DNA of 64,000 nucleotides from Sphingobium sp. 15-1. Its GTDB lineage: Bacteria; Pseudomonadota; Alphaproteobacteria; Sphingomonadales; Sphingomonadaceae. Made by a program: the position numbers and the translations under genes. Where the stretch lies: assembly GCF_013375535.1 (NCBI RefSeq), contig NZ_JABXJG010000002.1, forward strand, positions 186,001 through 250,000, in the 5' to 3' direction. Shown piece by piece: positions 23,627 to 32,684 of the stretch; positions within the stretch are counted from its first letter, which is position 1; the number at the start of each line of letters is the position of its first letter. Below the pieces are notes generated by a model. That model did no database searches, had not been told where the DNA came from, and saw only the letters and a program-made list of their open reading frames with translations.

Positions 23627-26518
23627 ATGATGAGGCTGCCCGTCGCTTCCGCCATGTGCATCAGCGTGAGTTTGCTGGCGTTGACCGCCCCGGCCATGGC
23701 CCAGGATGCTCCCCAGACGGGCGGTGCGGAGGCTCAGGGCGAAGGCCCGGCCAGCACGGGCGACATCATCGTCACCGGGTCGCGCATCGTCCGGGACGGC
23801 TATACCGCCCCCACCCCCGTGACGGTCGCCACAACCGAGGATCTGGTGAAGGCGACGCCGACCAACGTCCCCGACGCGCTCAACAAGCTGCCGCAATTCC
23901 AGAACAGCTCCAGCCCTTCGCGCAGCTCGCATAATTTCGCCAACAGCGCGAGCCATGGCAACGTCCTCAACCTGCGCGGCGTGGGCGGCAACCGCACGCT
24001 GATCCTGTTCGACGGCATGCGCGTGCCGCCGACAACCTATGTCGGCACGGTCGACACCAATGTCATTCCCAACGCTTTGCTTCAGCGCGTCGACATCGTG
24101 ACCGCGGGCGCATCCGCCGCCTACGGGTCGGACGCGGTGGCGGGCGTGGTCAATTTCGTCCTCAACCGCAAATTCACCGGTCTGACCGGCAGCATCCAGG
24201 GCGGCGTGTCGCAGCGTGGCGACAACGGCAATCAGCGCATCAGCCTGGCCGGCGGCATGGACCTGTTCGGCGGGCGCGGCCATCTGCTGCTGTCGGGCGA
24301 ATATTATAATAATGACGGCATGCTGCGGTCGGACCGCAAGGGCGGCAATTCCAATTACGTCTATGTCGGCAGCGTTCCCGGCAGCGCGGCTGCCCCAGGC
24401 TCGAACGCCAATCCTCGCGTGCTTCAGGACAATATCCACCTGATCTTCGCCAGCGACAACGGCAAGATATTGGATGGTCCCTTCGCAAATTATCAGATCA
24501 ACGGCGACGGCACGATCCGGCCCTTCAATAATGGCACGACGACAGGCACGGCCGCGTTCAATATTGGCGGCGACGGCTTCGTTATCCCGTCGGACGTTCA
24601 CGCCGTCGCGCCGCTGCGCACTTATCAGACCTTCGGCCGTTTCAGCTATGATGTGACCGACGACATCAATTTCTTCGTGCAGGGCAATTTCACCCGCAGC
24701 GAACTCAATTATATCAGCCAGTCCAACGCCTGGGTCGGCACGCAAAATGCGCCGGTCTTCCAGGGCAACCCCTTCATCCCCGCGCAGATCGAAGCGGCGC
24801 TGACGCCCGGCCAGCAGTTCAACATCGGCAAATATTCGGGCGACAGCTCGAAGAAGCCGTTCACCAACGAACGCACCGATTTCTGGATGGCGACGGCCGG
24901 CCTTGAAGGCAATCTGGGCGACAGTTGGAAATGGTCGGTCAACTATACCCATGGCGATTCCAAGCACAGCGTCGACCAGCATGGCCTGTACGACTATCAA
25001 AAGGCCTATGCCGCGCTGGACGCGGTGCGCGACACCAACGGCAATATCGTCTGCCGCCCGACTCTGAGCGCCGATCCCGTCGTCCGGGCGCGCTTCGCCG
25101 GATGCCAGCCGCTCAACATCTTCCTGACCGGCGACGCCTATACCAACCAGCCGGGCTATGATTATGCGACCGGCACCATGTCCTATGATGCGCGGATCAA
25201 GCATGACGCCGCCGCATTGCAATTCCAGGGTTCGCCCTTCAGCCTGCCGGGCGGGCCGGTCGACATCGTGGTCGGCGGCGAATGGCGCAAGCAGTCGCTG
25301 GACCTCACCAGCAACAGCGACCCCTCGCTGCTCGACACCGCCGCCGAACGCAGCGAATATTTCGCGGGCCTGCGTGGCGTATCCTCGACCTCGCTCTTCT
25401 ACTGGCTGACCAATGTCGGTCAGGCGCAGGGCAGCGTGACGGTCAAGGAAGCCTTTGGCGAAATCAACCTGCCGATCGTCAAGGACATGCCGTTCCTCAA
25501 CTCGCTGGAACTGAACGGCGCGGGCCGCATCACCGACTACAGCACCTCCGGCCAGGTCGAGACGTGGAAGGTCGGCCTCACCTGGAAGCCGGTGCAGGAC
25601 ATATTGCTGCGCGGCACCATCTCCCGCGACATCCGCGCGCCCACCCTGTTCGACCTTTATGCGGGCGACCAGAGCGGCATCGGCCTGCTGACCGATCCGG
25701 TATCGGGCCAGACCGGCAACGTCTCCACCGTGTCGGGCGGCAACCGCCTGCTCGAACCGGAAAAGGCGAAGACCAAGACCTTCGGCTTCGTGTTGACGCC
25801 CAGCTTCCTGCCCGGCTTCAGCCTGTCGGCGGACTATTTCGACCTGAAGATCGAAGGGGCGATCGGCACGCTCAACACCGGGCAGATCGTACAGAACTGC
25901 GTCGCCAACGCGGCGGCGCCCGAATGCGCGCTCATCACACGGCCAACGCCGACCGCCTTCCCCAGCCTGATCCGCGTCGCGGCGGCCAATATCGCCAAGC
26001 TGGAAACGGCGGGCGTCGACATTGACGCCAGCTATACGACGCGGCTGGGCAACGGCAATTTCAGCGCCCGCGCCTATGTGAGCTGGCTCGACAAATATGT
26101 GACTCAGCAGAGCGCGGCAGTGGCCGCCTATGACTCGGCGGGTTACGGCATCAACAACGGCCCGATCGCCCGGCCGAAATGGCGGGGCACGCTGAACCTC
26201 AATTATGTGAGCGACGGCGGCCTCACCATCTTCGTTTCGGAACAATATACCGGGCCGGTGAAGGTCGGTTCGCGCGAACCGAACAATAATTATTCCGGGG
26301 CGAAGGCGCCTTCGGTCTGGTACACCGACCTCACCATCAGCCAGAAGATAGAGGGCTGGGGCGGCAGTCTGGAGCCTTTCATCACGATCAACAATCTGTT
26401 CGATCGCGATCCGCCGCTGATCGCCGCCGATATTCCGGGCGTGAACCTGCCGACGATCATTTCCACTTATGACACGGTGGGACGGGCGTTCACCGCCGGG
26501 GTGCGGTTCAAATTCTGA
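23627..26518 (+). CDS. Large TonB-dependent receptor
   Basis: A 963-residue TBDR similar in design to the one at 16879. The signal peptide ends TAPAMAQ, the TonB box is GDIIVTGSRIVRDGY, and the plug reads LNLRGVGGNRTLILFDGMR and IVTAGASAAYGSDAVAGVVNFVLN. The barrel closes with AFTAGVRFKF. GGAGAT precedes ATGATG, so the start is 23627 or 23630. It is followed by a terminator, then by an esterase and an alpha/beta hydrolase on the same strand. Transport of an esterified or peptide-like substrate is plausible but unproven. Confidence 0.93.
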   Translation: MMRLPVASAMCISVSLLALTAPAMAQDAPQTGGAEAQGEGPASTGDIIVTGSRIVRDGYTAPTPVTVATTEDLVKATPTNVPDALNKLPQFQNSSSPSRSSHNFANSASHGNVLNLRGVGGNRTLILFDGMRVPPTTYVGTVDTNVIPNALLQRVDIVTAGASAAYGSDAVAGVVNFVLNRKFTGLTGSIQGGVSQRGDNGNQRISLAGGMDLFGGRGHLLLSGEYYNNDGMLRSDRKGGNSNYVYVGSVPGSAAAPGSNANPRVLQDNIHLIFASDNGKILDGPFANYQINGDGTIRPFNNGTTTGTAAFNIGGDGFVIPSDVHAVAPLRTYQTFGRFSYDVTDDINFFVQGNFTRSELNYISQSNAWVGTQNAPVFQGNPFIPAQIEAALTPGQQFNIGKYSGDSSKKPFTNERTDFWMATAGLEGNLGDSWKWSVNYTHGDSKHSVDQHGLYDYQKAYAALDAVRDTNGNIVCRPTLSADPVVRARFAGCQPLNIFLTGDAYTNQPGYDYATGTMSYDARIKHDAAALQFQGSPFSLPGGPVDIVVGGEWRKQSLDLTSNSDPSLLDTAAERSEYFAGLRGVSSTSLFYWLTNVGQAQGSVTVKEAFGEINLPIVKDMPFLNSLELNGAGRITDYSTSGQVETWKVGLTWKPVQDILLRGTISRDIRAPTLFDLYAGDQSGIGLLTDPVSGQTGNVSTVSGGNRLLEPEKAKTKTFGFVLTPSFLPGFSLSADYFDLKIEGAIGTLNTGQIVQNCVANAAAPECALITRPTPTAFPSLIRVAAANIAKLETAGVDIDASYTTRLGNGNFSARAYVSWLDKYVTQQSAAVAAYDSAGYGINNGPIARPKWRGTLNLNYVSDGGLTIFVSEQYTGPVKVGSREPNNNYSGAKAPSVWYTDLTISQKIEGWGGSLEPFITINNLFDRDPPLIAADIPGVNLPTIISTYDTVGRAFTAGVRFKF

Positions 26519-26528
26519 TATGAAAGCC

Positions 26529-26560
26529 GGGCGGCGATCCAACAGGTCGCCGCCCTTTTT
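26529..26560 (+). terminator. Rho-independent terminator after the TBDR
   Basis: GGGCGGCGA and TCGCCGCCC form a perfect 9-bp stem with a 9-base loop, followed directly by TTTTT. It ends 14 bp before the esterase start and should limit esterase expression from the receptor promoter. Confidence 0.87.
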
Positions 26561-26574
26561 CCGGGAGAGGCAGG

Positions 26575-28101
26575 GTGAAGGCAGCACAATTTCTGGCGGG
26601 CATGGCCGCCCTTTCGCTCATCGGCGGCAGCCTGATTGCGGCGGCTCCGGAACGGCCGGTGGTAATGACCGCATCCGGCCCGGTGCGCGGGGTGGCGCAG
26701 GGCGCGGGCGGCGTCTTCAAGGGCATTCCCTTCGCCCAGACGACCGGCGGCGATCACCGCTGGACCCCGCCGCGGCCGGTCGCGCCCTGGACCGAGCCCT
26801 TCGACGCCTCGCAATTCGGCCCGATCTGCCCGCAGCCCGAAACGCCCAATGAACGTAGCGCCCGGCAAAGCGAGGATTGCCTGTCGATCAATGTCGCCAC
26901 CCCTTCGCTCAAGGGCAGGATGCCGGTTCTGGTGCTGATCCATGGCGGCGCTTTCTTCGTCGGCTCAGGCGCGGAACTGTTCGACGACGCCGCCAAGGCC
27001 TATAACAAGCGCGGCATATTGGTGGTGTCGCTCAATTACCGGCTAGGGCGGCTCGGCTTCTTTTCCCATCCCGGCCTGCGCGCCGAACAGCCGGGGGTGC
27101 CGACCGGCAATTACTGGCTGATGGATCAGGTCGCCGGGCTGAACTGGGTGCGCGACAACATCGCGCGCTTCGGCGGCGATCCCGACAAGGTGACGATCAT
27201 GGGATGCTCAGCCGGTGGTTCCAGCATCAACGCGCTGGTCGCTTCGCCCAAGGCACGCGGCCTTTTCGCCCGCGCCAGCGCGCATAGTGGCGGTGGCATC
27301 AACAACGCGACCCGTCCGCAGGCACAGGCGGAACAGGAAGGCATCGCCTTCGCCAGCCGTGCAGGCGTGACCGGCGAGGGCAAGGATGCCATCGCCGCGC
27401 TGCGCAAGCTCGATCCGGCGGCGGTTATGGCCGCCGATCCCGGCCCGCCCAATTTCGGCGCGGTGGTCGACGGCGCGATGATCACGGAGGAAACCGCCGT
27501 CGCCTTCGCGAAAGGTCATATCGCCCGCGTCCCCTATATCGCCGGATCGACCAGCAATGAGGCAAGCATTTTCGGCCTGATGGGCTTTGATGAAAAGGTG
27601 CTGAAGGACCGCTTCGGCATCGACATGGCGGCGGTACGGAAGGCCTATGATCCGCAGGGCAAGCTGCCCCCGGCGGAACTGCTGCGGCAGGTGCAGACCG
27701 ATTTCATCTTCACCTCGGCGGCGACCGCGACGGCGGGTCTCGCGGCGCGCTGGCAGCCAAGCTGGTCCTATCATTTCGCCTATGTCTCCCCGGCCGAGCG
27801 CGGCAAGGCGGCGGGTGCGCCGCATTGCGCCGATTTCGGCTATACGTTGGGCGCGGCCAAGGCGTCGCAAGGCGCGGAAAATGCGCGGCTTGCGGCGATG
27901 ATGCAGGATTATTGGGCGAATTTCATCCAGACCGGTAATCCCAATGGTCCCCGCCTGCCGAAATGGCACGAATATAAGGGGCCGCATCGCGGGCCGCTGC
28001 TGATCGACGGCAAGACCGCCGTCGCTCCGGATTTCCGGGCGCGGCAGATCGCCTATTGGTGGCAGCTCTGGGCCGACCGCACCGGCCAGCAACTGCCCTG
28101 A
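26575..28101 (+). CDS. Type-B carboxylesterase/lipase family protein, exported
   Basis: A 508-residue alpha/beta hydrolase of the carboxylesterase type B family, which cleaves carboxylic esters. It has a signal peptide (residues 1-24, ending IAAA), a signature around SEDCLSINV (99-107) and the oxyanion LIHGGAFFVG (121-130). The nucleophile is S212 in GCSAGGSS. The acid is probably the Glu of STSNEAS, and the His is in GAPHCADFGY. The start is a GTG at 26575 preceded by GAGAGG; no better ATG exists because the sequence immediately upstream is a terminator. It lies 15 bp before a second hydrolase gene, probably an operon. A role in opening an ester after TBDR import is inferred. Confidence 0.92.
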   Translation: MKAAQFLAGMAALSLIGGSLIAAAPERPVVMTASGPVRGVAQGAGGVFKGIPFAQTTGGDHRWTPPRPVAPWTEPFDASQFGPICPQPETPNERSARQSEDCLSINVATPSLKGRMPVLVLIHGGAFFVGSGAELFDDAAKAYNKRGILVVSLNYRLGRLGFFSHPGLRAEQPGVPTGNYWLMDQVAGLNWVRDNIARFGGDPDKVTIMGCSAGGSSINALVASPKARGLFARASAHSGGGINNATRPQAQAEQEGIAFASRAGVTGEGKDAIAALRKLDPAAVMAADPGPPNFGAVVDGAMITEETAVAFAKGHIARVPYIAGSTSNEASIFGLMGFDEKVLKDRFGIDMAAVRKAYDPQGKLPPAELLRQVQTDFIFTSAATATAGLAARWQPSWSYHFAYVSPAERGKAAGAPHCADFGYTLGAAKASQGAENARLAAMMQDYWANFIQTGNPNGPRLPKWHEYKGPHRGPLLIDGKTAVAPDFRARQIAYWWQLWADRTGQQLP

Positions 28102-28115
28102 ACGAAGGGAAGACG

Positions 28116-29099
28116 ATGCCGAAAAACTGGCTCCGCATCCTTCCCCTGCTGGCGCTGATCGGCGCGGGACCGCCGCCGCCGATCCATTTCGAGGTCGGCC
28201 GCCTTCGCCCCGAACCCTGGCCGGAGACCATCACCCGTTTCCCCGGCGGCGTCACGGCCACAGCCGACATCATCTACAGCCAGCCGCTCCACTATCGTCC
28301 CCTGCGGCTCGACCTCTACCGCCCTGAAAGCCGCAAGGGTCCGCTGCCCCTGATCGTCCATGTCCATGGCGGCGCCTGGGTCACGGGCACCAAACGCCAT
28401 GGCGGCCCGATCAAGGACTTTCCCGCCGTGCTGGCGCAATTCGCCGCCAGAGGCTTTGTTGTGGCGTCGGTGGAATATCGGCTCGACGGCGAAGCCCCTT
28501 TCCCCGCCGCCATTCAGGACGTCAAAGGCGCCATCCGCTTCCTGCGGCTCCATGCCAAGGATTATGGCATCGATCCGGCCCGCGTCGGCATATTCGGCGG
28601 ATCGGCGGGGGGACAGCTTTCCGCTCTGGCATCCACAAGCTGCGGCGTCGACAAGCTCGATCCTCCTGCCGACGCCGGGACGTCTGGCGCGGCCGCCTTG
28701 TCCGATTGCGTGCAGGCGGGCGTGTCCTGGTATGGCGTGCACGACTTCGCGACCGTGCCGACGCCGCCCGGCCAGACCGGGCCCGCCCCCTATCTCGGCT
28801 GCAAGGGCCGGTGTTCGCAGGATGTCCTCGCCTTCGCCAGCCCCATCGCTTATGTCGATGCCACGGACCCGCCGATGCTGCTGATCCACGGCCTGGCCGA
28901 TACGCTCGTCGCCGTCTCGCAGACGCGGGAGTTCGAGGCCGCGCTGAAAGCCGCGCATGTGCCTGTCGAGGCGATCTACATCGCGGACGTCGACCATGGC
29001 TTTGTCGGGAAAACGGATGCGGACACGGCGCGGGCCAATGCCAGGGCGCTTGCCGCTACCTTGACGTTCTTCGAACAAAGGCTGGGCGCGAAGCGCTGA
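28116..29099 (+). CDS. Alpha/beta hydrolase (BD-FAE/esterase type), exported
   Basis: A 327-residue esterase-like hydrolase of the hormone-sensitive lipase/BD-FAE group. The N-terminus is a signal peptide (LRILPLLALIGAG) followed by a PPPP stretch. The oxyanion HGGAW is at 84-88 and the nucleophile S163 is in GGSAGGQ. The acid Asp lies in LIHGLADTLVAV and the catalytic His in DVDHGF. GAAGGGAAG precedes the ATG at 28116; an in-frame ATG at 28056 falls inside the previous gene. Together with the upstream carboxylesterase it forms a two-gene hydrolase operon downstream of the TBDR. The substrate is unknown. Confidence 0.9.
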   Translation: MPKNWLRILPLLALIGAGPPPPIHFEVGRLRPEPWPETITRFPGGVTATADIIYSQPLHYRPLRLDLYRPESRKGPLPLIVHVHGGAWVTGTKRHGGPIKDFPAVLAQFAARGFVVASVEYRLDGEAPFPAAIQDVKGAIRFLRLHAKDYGIDPARVGIFGGSAGGQLSALASTSCGVDKLDPPADAGTSGAAALSDCVQAGVSWYGVHDFATVPTPPGQTGPAPYLGCKGRCSQDVLAFASPIAYVDATDPPMLLIHGLADTLVAVSQTREFEAALKAAHVPVEAIYIADVDHGFVGKTDADTARANARALAATLTFFEQRLGAKR

Positions 29100-29181
29100 T
29101 CCCGGATCAGTCAGACGCTCGGACCCCTGCTCCAAAAGCCGTTCCGCGTCGATCTTCGCAGGGGACCGCCCGGCGCAATCG

Positions 29182-29661
29182 TCATTTGGCGGTCGTTTCG
29201 ACCCTGGCGTGGCTGCCTTCCTCGCTTGGCCTGATCTTGCCGCCGAACAGCATCTTGAGCTTGCCGGTCAGCGACACGTCCGCCTCCCACAATTCCGCCT
29301 CGTCAATGTCGAAGCGCAACAGGGCAAGATCGGGGTCCGACTTGCCGCCGGGAAACCATGCCTCCACCGTGGTCGACCACAGCTTGTCGATCATCGCCGG
29401 ATCATTGTCGATGCGCACGCTACCCGCAAGGCAGGCGAAGAAATCATGCCCCTTGGAAATGAACTGGCCCATCGCCGCGCCGCCGCCCGCAAGACGATTG
29501 TCCTTGCCGACGAAGAACCACAGCCGGTCCACCTGATCTTTGTCCAACTGGACGGTGAGCGGCTCGCTATGCTGCCCGCTGCCCGTAAGGCCCAGCATCA
29601 TGAACGGGCTGTCCGACATGCGGTCCCAAAAATGTTCCTTCAGCTTGTGCGCGTCGGTCAT
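29182..29661 (-). CDS. Pyridoxamine 5'-phosphate oxidase family protein (general stress protein 26-like)
   Basis: A 159-residue split-barrel flavin-binding-fold protein resembling bacterial general stress proteins (ygaG/GS26 group). The start at 29661 is chosen because AGGAG stands six bases upstream; an ATG at 29667 is too close to it. Recognisable parts are FMMLGLTGSGQHSEPLTVQ, RLWFFVGKDN and the end LLRFDIDEAELWEAD...GGKIRPSEEGSHARV. The family binds FMN, FAD or haem-related cofactors with unclear physiological function; some are linked to salt or oxidative stress. It is convergent with the hydrolase at 28116 and divergent from the phosphatase at 29788. Confidence 0.87.
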   Translation of the reverse strand: MTDAHKLKEHFWDRMSDSPFMMLGLTGSGQHSEPLTVQLDKDQVDRLWFFVGKDNRLAGGGAAMGQFISKGHDFFACLAGSVRIDNDPAMIDKLWSTTVEAWFPGGKSDPDLALLRFDIDEAELWEADVSLTGKLKMLFGGKIRPSEEGSHARVETTAK

Positions 29662-29787
29662 GATCATCTCCTGAAAGGGTGAACCGACTATACGAACGGC
29701 GGGCGGGAAGGGTCCGTCCGCATCATGGCATGAAGCCGATCCGCCGTCCGGGCGTTGTCCCCCTTGCTTCACGGCTATGGGAGGAGA

Positions 29788-30561
29788 ATGTTCGAGATGA
29801 CGATCCGCTGGCCAGCCCAATTGATCATCGCCCGCCACGGCCAAAGCGCGGGCAATGTCGCGAGGGACGCGGCGCATGAAGCGGCGGCCGACCGCATCGC
29901 CCTGTCGGTGCGCGACGCCGACGTGCCGTTGAGCGATCTGGGTCGCGAACAGGCCGCCTCGCTGGGCCGCTGGTTCGCCCGCCAGCCGCAGGAAAACCGC
30001 CCGGAAGTACTGCTGTCTTCGCCCTATTTGCGGGCCTGCCAGACGGCCGCGACATTCCGGGACCATGGCGGCTCGGCGGGGGACGAGCCGATCTGCTTCG
30101 ATGAGCGGCTTCGCGAGAAGGAGTTCGGCATATTGGACGGGCTCACCACCGGCGGCGTCCGCAACCTCTACCCGCAACAGGCGGAATTCCGGCACATATT
30201 GGGCAAATTCTATCACCGTCCTCCAGGCGGGGAGAGCTGGTGCGACGTGATCCTGCGTCTGCGTTCCGTCATGGACACGATCTCTCTGCATTATGCGGGG
30301 CGCCGCGTGATGATCTTCAGCCATCAGGTCGTGGTCCTCTGCATGCGCTACATATTGGAAAATCTGGCGGAGGCCGACATATTGGCGATCGACGGACAGG
30401 GCGATGTCGCGAACTGCGCGGTCACCGATTACCGGCTCGATTCCCAGGCCGGCCGGGACGGACGCCTGGTGCTCCAGCGCTACAATGTCACCGCGCCGAT
30501 GGAAGACGACCAGACGCCCGTCACCAAGGCGCCCGACGCCATTGCAGGAGCGCGGGGATGA
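29788..30561 (+). CDS. Histidine phosphatase superfamily protein (phosphoglycerate mutase-like)
   Basis: A 257-residue histidine phosphatase. The catalytic RHG is at residues 16-18 in LIIARHGQSAGN. The second Arg is in SSPYLRACQTA, Glu in RLREKEFGILDGL, and the second His in MIFSHQVVVLCMRYIL. Members dephosphorylate small metabolites or proteins. The ATG at 29788 follows GGGAGGAG; ATGs at 29755 and 29797 are alternatives. The stop overlaps the next ATG (ATGA), coupling it to the NAD(P)HX dehydratase gene. That link suggests a housekeeping or metabolite-repair role rather than glycolysis. Confidence 0.9.
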   Translation: MFEMTIRWPAQLIIARHGQSAGNVARDAAHEAAADRIALSVRDADVPLSDLGREQAASLGRWFARQPQENRPEVLLSSPYLRACQTAATFRDHGGSAGDEPICFDERLREKEFGILDGLTTGGVRNLYPQQAEFRHILGKFYHRPPGGESWCDVILRLRSVMDTISLHYAGRRVMIFSHQVVVLCMRYILENLAEADILAIDGQGDVANCAVTDYRLDSQAGRDGRLVLQRYNVTAPMEDDQTPVTKAPDAIAGARG

Positions 30562-31454
30562 ACCGGCCAAGGATCGACGAAAGCTGGCTGCGCGATCATC
30601 CGCTGCCCGCCGTGGCGGATGGATCGGACAAGAATGCGCGCGGCCGGGCGATGGTGATCGGCGGGGCCGAATTCGTGCCGGGCGCCCTGCGCCTGACCGG
30701 GGAGGCGGCGCTGAGGGCGGGAGCGGGAAAGGTCCAGTTGGCGACGGTGGGTTCGGTCGCGACCGCCCTGGGCGTGCTCGTGCCGGAAGCGGCGATGCTG
30801 GCGCTGCCGTCCGACCGCAATGGCGAGATCGCCGCGGAGGCGGTGGAGATGCTGGAGGAGCAGGTGGCGCGATGCGACGCCCTGATCCTGGGACCGGGGA
30901 TGAGCGTCAGCGATCGCACCGACCGGCTCGTCGCCGGGCTGCTCGCCTCGCCCAGAAGCGGCCTTGGGACAGTGCTGGACGCCGCGGCCCTCACCTCCGC
31001 CCGCGGCCTGGCCAATGTCATAGCGGCGCATGACGGGCGCGTGATCATGACGCCCCATCGCGGCGAAATGGCGATATTGGCGGGGATGGACGAGGCGGGG
31101 ATCGCCGCCGATCCGGCACGCGTCGCCATCGACATGGCCCGGCGTTTCCGGTCCGTCATTCTGCTGAAGGGGCAGGAAAGCATCGTGGCCGATCCGCTGG
31201 GACAGGCGCTGCGCTTCGACGGGGGATGCGTGGGCCTTGCCACGGCAGGTTCCGGCGACGTGCTGGCGGGCGTCATAGGCGGCCTGCTCGCGCGCGGGAC
31301 CGAACCCCTGCTGGCCGCCGCCTGGGGATGCTGGCTGCACGGCAAGGCCGGGCAGCTCCTATCGGACGAGATCGGCAAAGTCGGCTTCCTGGCCAGGGAG
31401 CTAGCCCCCATTATCCCCCGCCTGCTGGACGGAAATTGGACCCGTCCTTGCTGA
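30558..31454 (+). CDS. nnrD: ADP-dependent NAD(P)H-hydrate dehydratase
   Basis: A 298-residue ribokinase-fold dehydratase that repairs hydrated NAD(P)H using ADP. Landmarks are KNARGRAMVIGGAEFVPGALRLTGEAALRAGAGKV at the N-terminus, the acidic core DALILGPGMS, the conserved TPHRGEMAIL, LLKGQESIV, and the nucleotide-binding TAGSGDVLAGVIGGLLARG. It stands alone, without the fused NnrE epimerase domain found in many bacteria. The ATG at 30558 overlaps the phosphatase stop. It ends about 160 bp before the Crp/Fnr gene. Confidence 0.93.
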   Translation: MNRPRIDESWLRDHPLPAVADGSDKNARGRAMVIGGAEFVPGALRLTGEAALRAGAGKVQLATVGSVATALGVLVPEAAMLALPSDRNGEIAAEAVEMLEEQVARCDALILGPGMSVSDRTDRLVAGLLASPRSGLGTVLDAAALTSARGLANVIAAHDGRVIMTPHRGEMAILAGMDEAGIAADPARVAIDMARRFRSVILLKGQESIVADPLGQALRFDGGCVGLATAGSGDVLAGVIGGLLARGTEPLLAAAWGCWLHGKAGQLLSDEIGKVGFLARELAPIIPRLLDGNWTRPC

Positions 31455-31611
31455 AAGGGGCCGCCACCCTCCATCACGGCGCGCAAGAAGTCGCTGGCCG
31501 GCGGAGAACCCTGCTGATAAGCCTTTCCGATCCGGCAACGGGGCAAGGCATGCGCGCTGAACCCTGGCCGGATTTCGCGCTCGCACCCTCGCGCTCCGGG
31601 ACAAGCCGCCG

Positions 31612-32322
31612 ATGATCTTTGCCGACTTCCTCCGCAACCGCCGCCGCGACCAATTGTCGGACGCGGACCTCGCGGCGCTCGAAGCCAGCATCGGCCAGGT
31701 CCGCAAGACGCACGCCCGGCAGGTCATCGCCCGCGCCGGCGAGCCGATCAGGATGAGCACCTATCTGATGGAGGGGTTCATATGCCGCTACATGGACGAC
31801 CGGAACGGTCTTCGCCAGCTCGTCGCGGTTCATGTTCCCGGCGATTTCGTCGATCTCCATGGCTATCCGCTGGGCCGGCTGGACCATGACGTCGCCACTC
31901 TGGGCGTCTGCAAGATAGCCTTGGTCCCGCACGAAGCGCTAGACGGCTTGCTGGTCGAGCGCCCCAATCTGACGAAGCTGCTATGGTTCAGCACGCTGCT
32001 GGACGCCGCCATGCATCGCGAGTGGATTTTCCGCCTCGGCCGCCTCGACGCGGTCGCCCGGATCGCGCATTTCTTCTGCGAGATCGAAGCGAAGCTGCGC
32101 GCCGTGGGGCTGAGCGACGGCCGCGACTTCGCCTTCCCTCTCACCCAGGCCGATCTGGGGGAGGCCTGCGGCATGACGCCGGTGCATATCAACCGGATGC
32201 TGCGGGATTTGCGGGAGAGGAAGCTGCTGGAGGTGCGGCGCGGCAAGGTCACCATCCACGACCTCGCCGCCCTGCGCCGGCTCAGCGATTATGATCCGTC
32301 CTATCTGTTCATAGAGGGATGA
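31612..32322 (+). CDS. Crp/Fnr family transcriptional regulator
   Basis: A 236-residue regulator. The N-terminal cyclic-nucleotide-binding-like barrel spans about residues 15-125 (RQVIARAGEPIRMSTYLMEGFICRY, LVAVHVPGDFVDLHGY). A long dimerisation helix and a winged helix-turn-helix follow, about 165-225 (FPLTQADLGEACGMTPVHINRMLRDLRERKLLEVRRGKVTI). There is no N-terminal cysteine cluster, so it is not an oxygen-sensing Fnr. The recognition helix VHINRMLRDL lacks the Glu-x-x-Ser-Arg set of Fnr/FixK proteins, so its target may differ from TTGAT-N4-ATCAA. Such solitary regulators are common in sphingomonads. The signal is unknown. It precedes a small gene and a KaiC-like gene with an Fnr-type box. 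Confidence 0.93.
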   Translation: MIFADFLRNRRRDQLSDADLAALEASIGQVRKTHARQVIARAGEPIRMSTYLMEGFICRYMDDRNGLRQLVAVHVPGDFVDLHGYPLGRLDHDVATLGVCKIALVPHEALDGLLVERPNLTKLLWFSTLLDAAMHREWIFRLGRLDAVARIAHFFCEIEAKLRAVGLSDGRDFAFPLTQADLGEACGMTPVHINRMLRDLRERKLLEVRRGKVTIHDLAALRRLSDYDPSYLFIEG

Positions 32323-32323
32323 T

Positions 32324-32350
32324 GGAACCGCATCGGCGTGCAATGCGTCC
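32324..32350 (+). promoter_or_regulatory. Possible EcfG (general stress) promoter
   Basis: GGAAC (32324-32328), 17 bp, then CGTCC (32346-32350), 29 bp before the small gene at 32379. The alphaproteobacterial stress sigma factor EcfG prefers GGAAC with CGTT at this spacing, so there is one mismatch in the -10 core. Confidence 0.4.
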
Positions 32351-32378
32351 TTCGTATCCGAGCAACAAAGGATGATCC

Positions 32379-32576
32379 ATGCCCCGAGACGGCGTATTCG
32401 ACGAATCCGGCAAAGCCTTTGCCGAGGAAGGACAAGTGATGCTCGATGGCCCCGATGGAGTCGCCATCAGCATGACGCCCGACGCCGCGGAAGAGACCGC
32501 GCATGAACTGATCCGTGCCGCATCGGAAGCGAGAAGGCAGATCGATGGGCATGAAGGGATGAATTCCGGCCTATGA
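32379..32576 (+). CDS. Small hypothetical protein, 65 residues
   Basis: A short acidic, soluble protein (begins MPRDGVFDESGKAF) with a central GPDGVAISMTPDAAEETAHELIRAASEA stretch that looks like a beta-hairpin plus a helix. AAAGGA lies eight bases before the ATG, and a possible stress promoter stands just upstream. No family is recognised. It sits between a Crp/Fnr regulator and a KaiC-like gene. Confidence 0.6.
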   Translation: MPRDGVFDESGKAFAEEGQVMLDGPDGVAISMTPDAAEETAHELIRAASEARRQIDGHEGMNSGL

Positions 32577-32600
32577 GGCGTCCTATCCTGGCCCCGTTGC

Positions 32601-32614
32601 TTGATCGAAATCAA
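32601..32614. promoter_or_regulatory. Perfect FNR/FixK-type box upstream of the KaiC-like gene
   Basis: TTGATCGAAATCAA matches TTGAT-N4-ATCAA exactly. It lies 84 bp before the start codon of the KaiC-like gene, and a Crp/Fnr-family gene lies 279 bp upstream. Whether that protein is the one that binds is not certain, because its recognition helix is not of the standard Fnr type. Confidence 0.65.
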
Positions 32615-32684
32615 TCTGAGACTCATTCAGGCCGGGCCTTTCCCATGGTAATCGCGAACGTTCCCGCTCTGAAAGGAGAATGAC

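Noticed and set aside
23393-26587. A 1064-codon open frame on the minus strand opposite the TBDR at 23627
   Set aside because: It is the antisense shadow of a clear TBDR. The translation is Arg/Asp/Val-rich without domains, as expected for GC-rich coding DNA read backwards. Similar long antisense frames at 13581-16049 (+), 19927-21831 (-) and 34106-36010 (-) were rejected for the same reason.
31612-32322. Fnr-type oxygen sensor
   Set aside because: No cysteine cluster for a 4Fe-4S centre is present at the N-terminus, so the protein is only called Crp/Fnr family.
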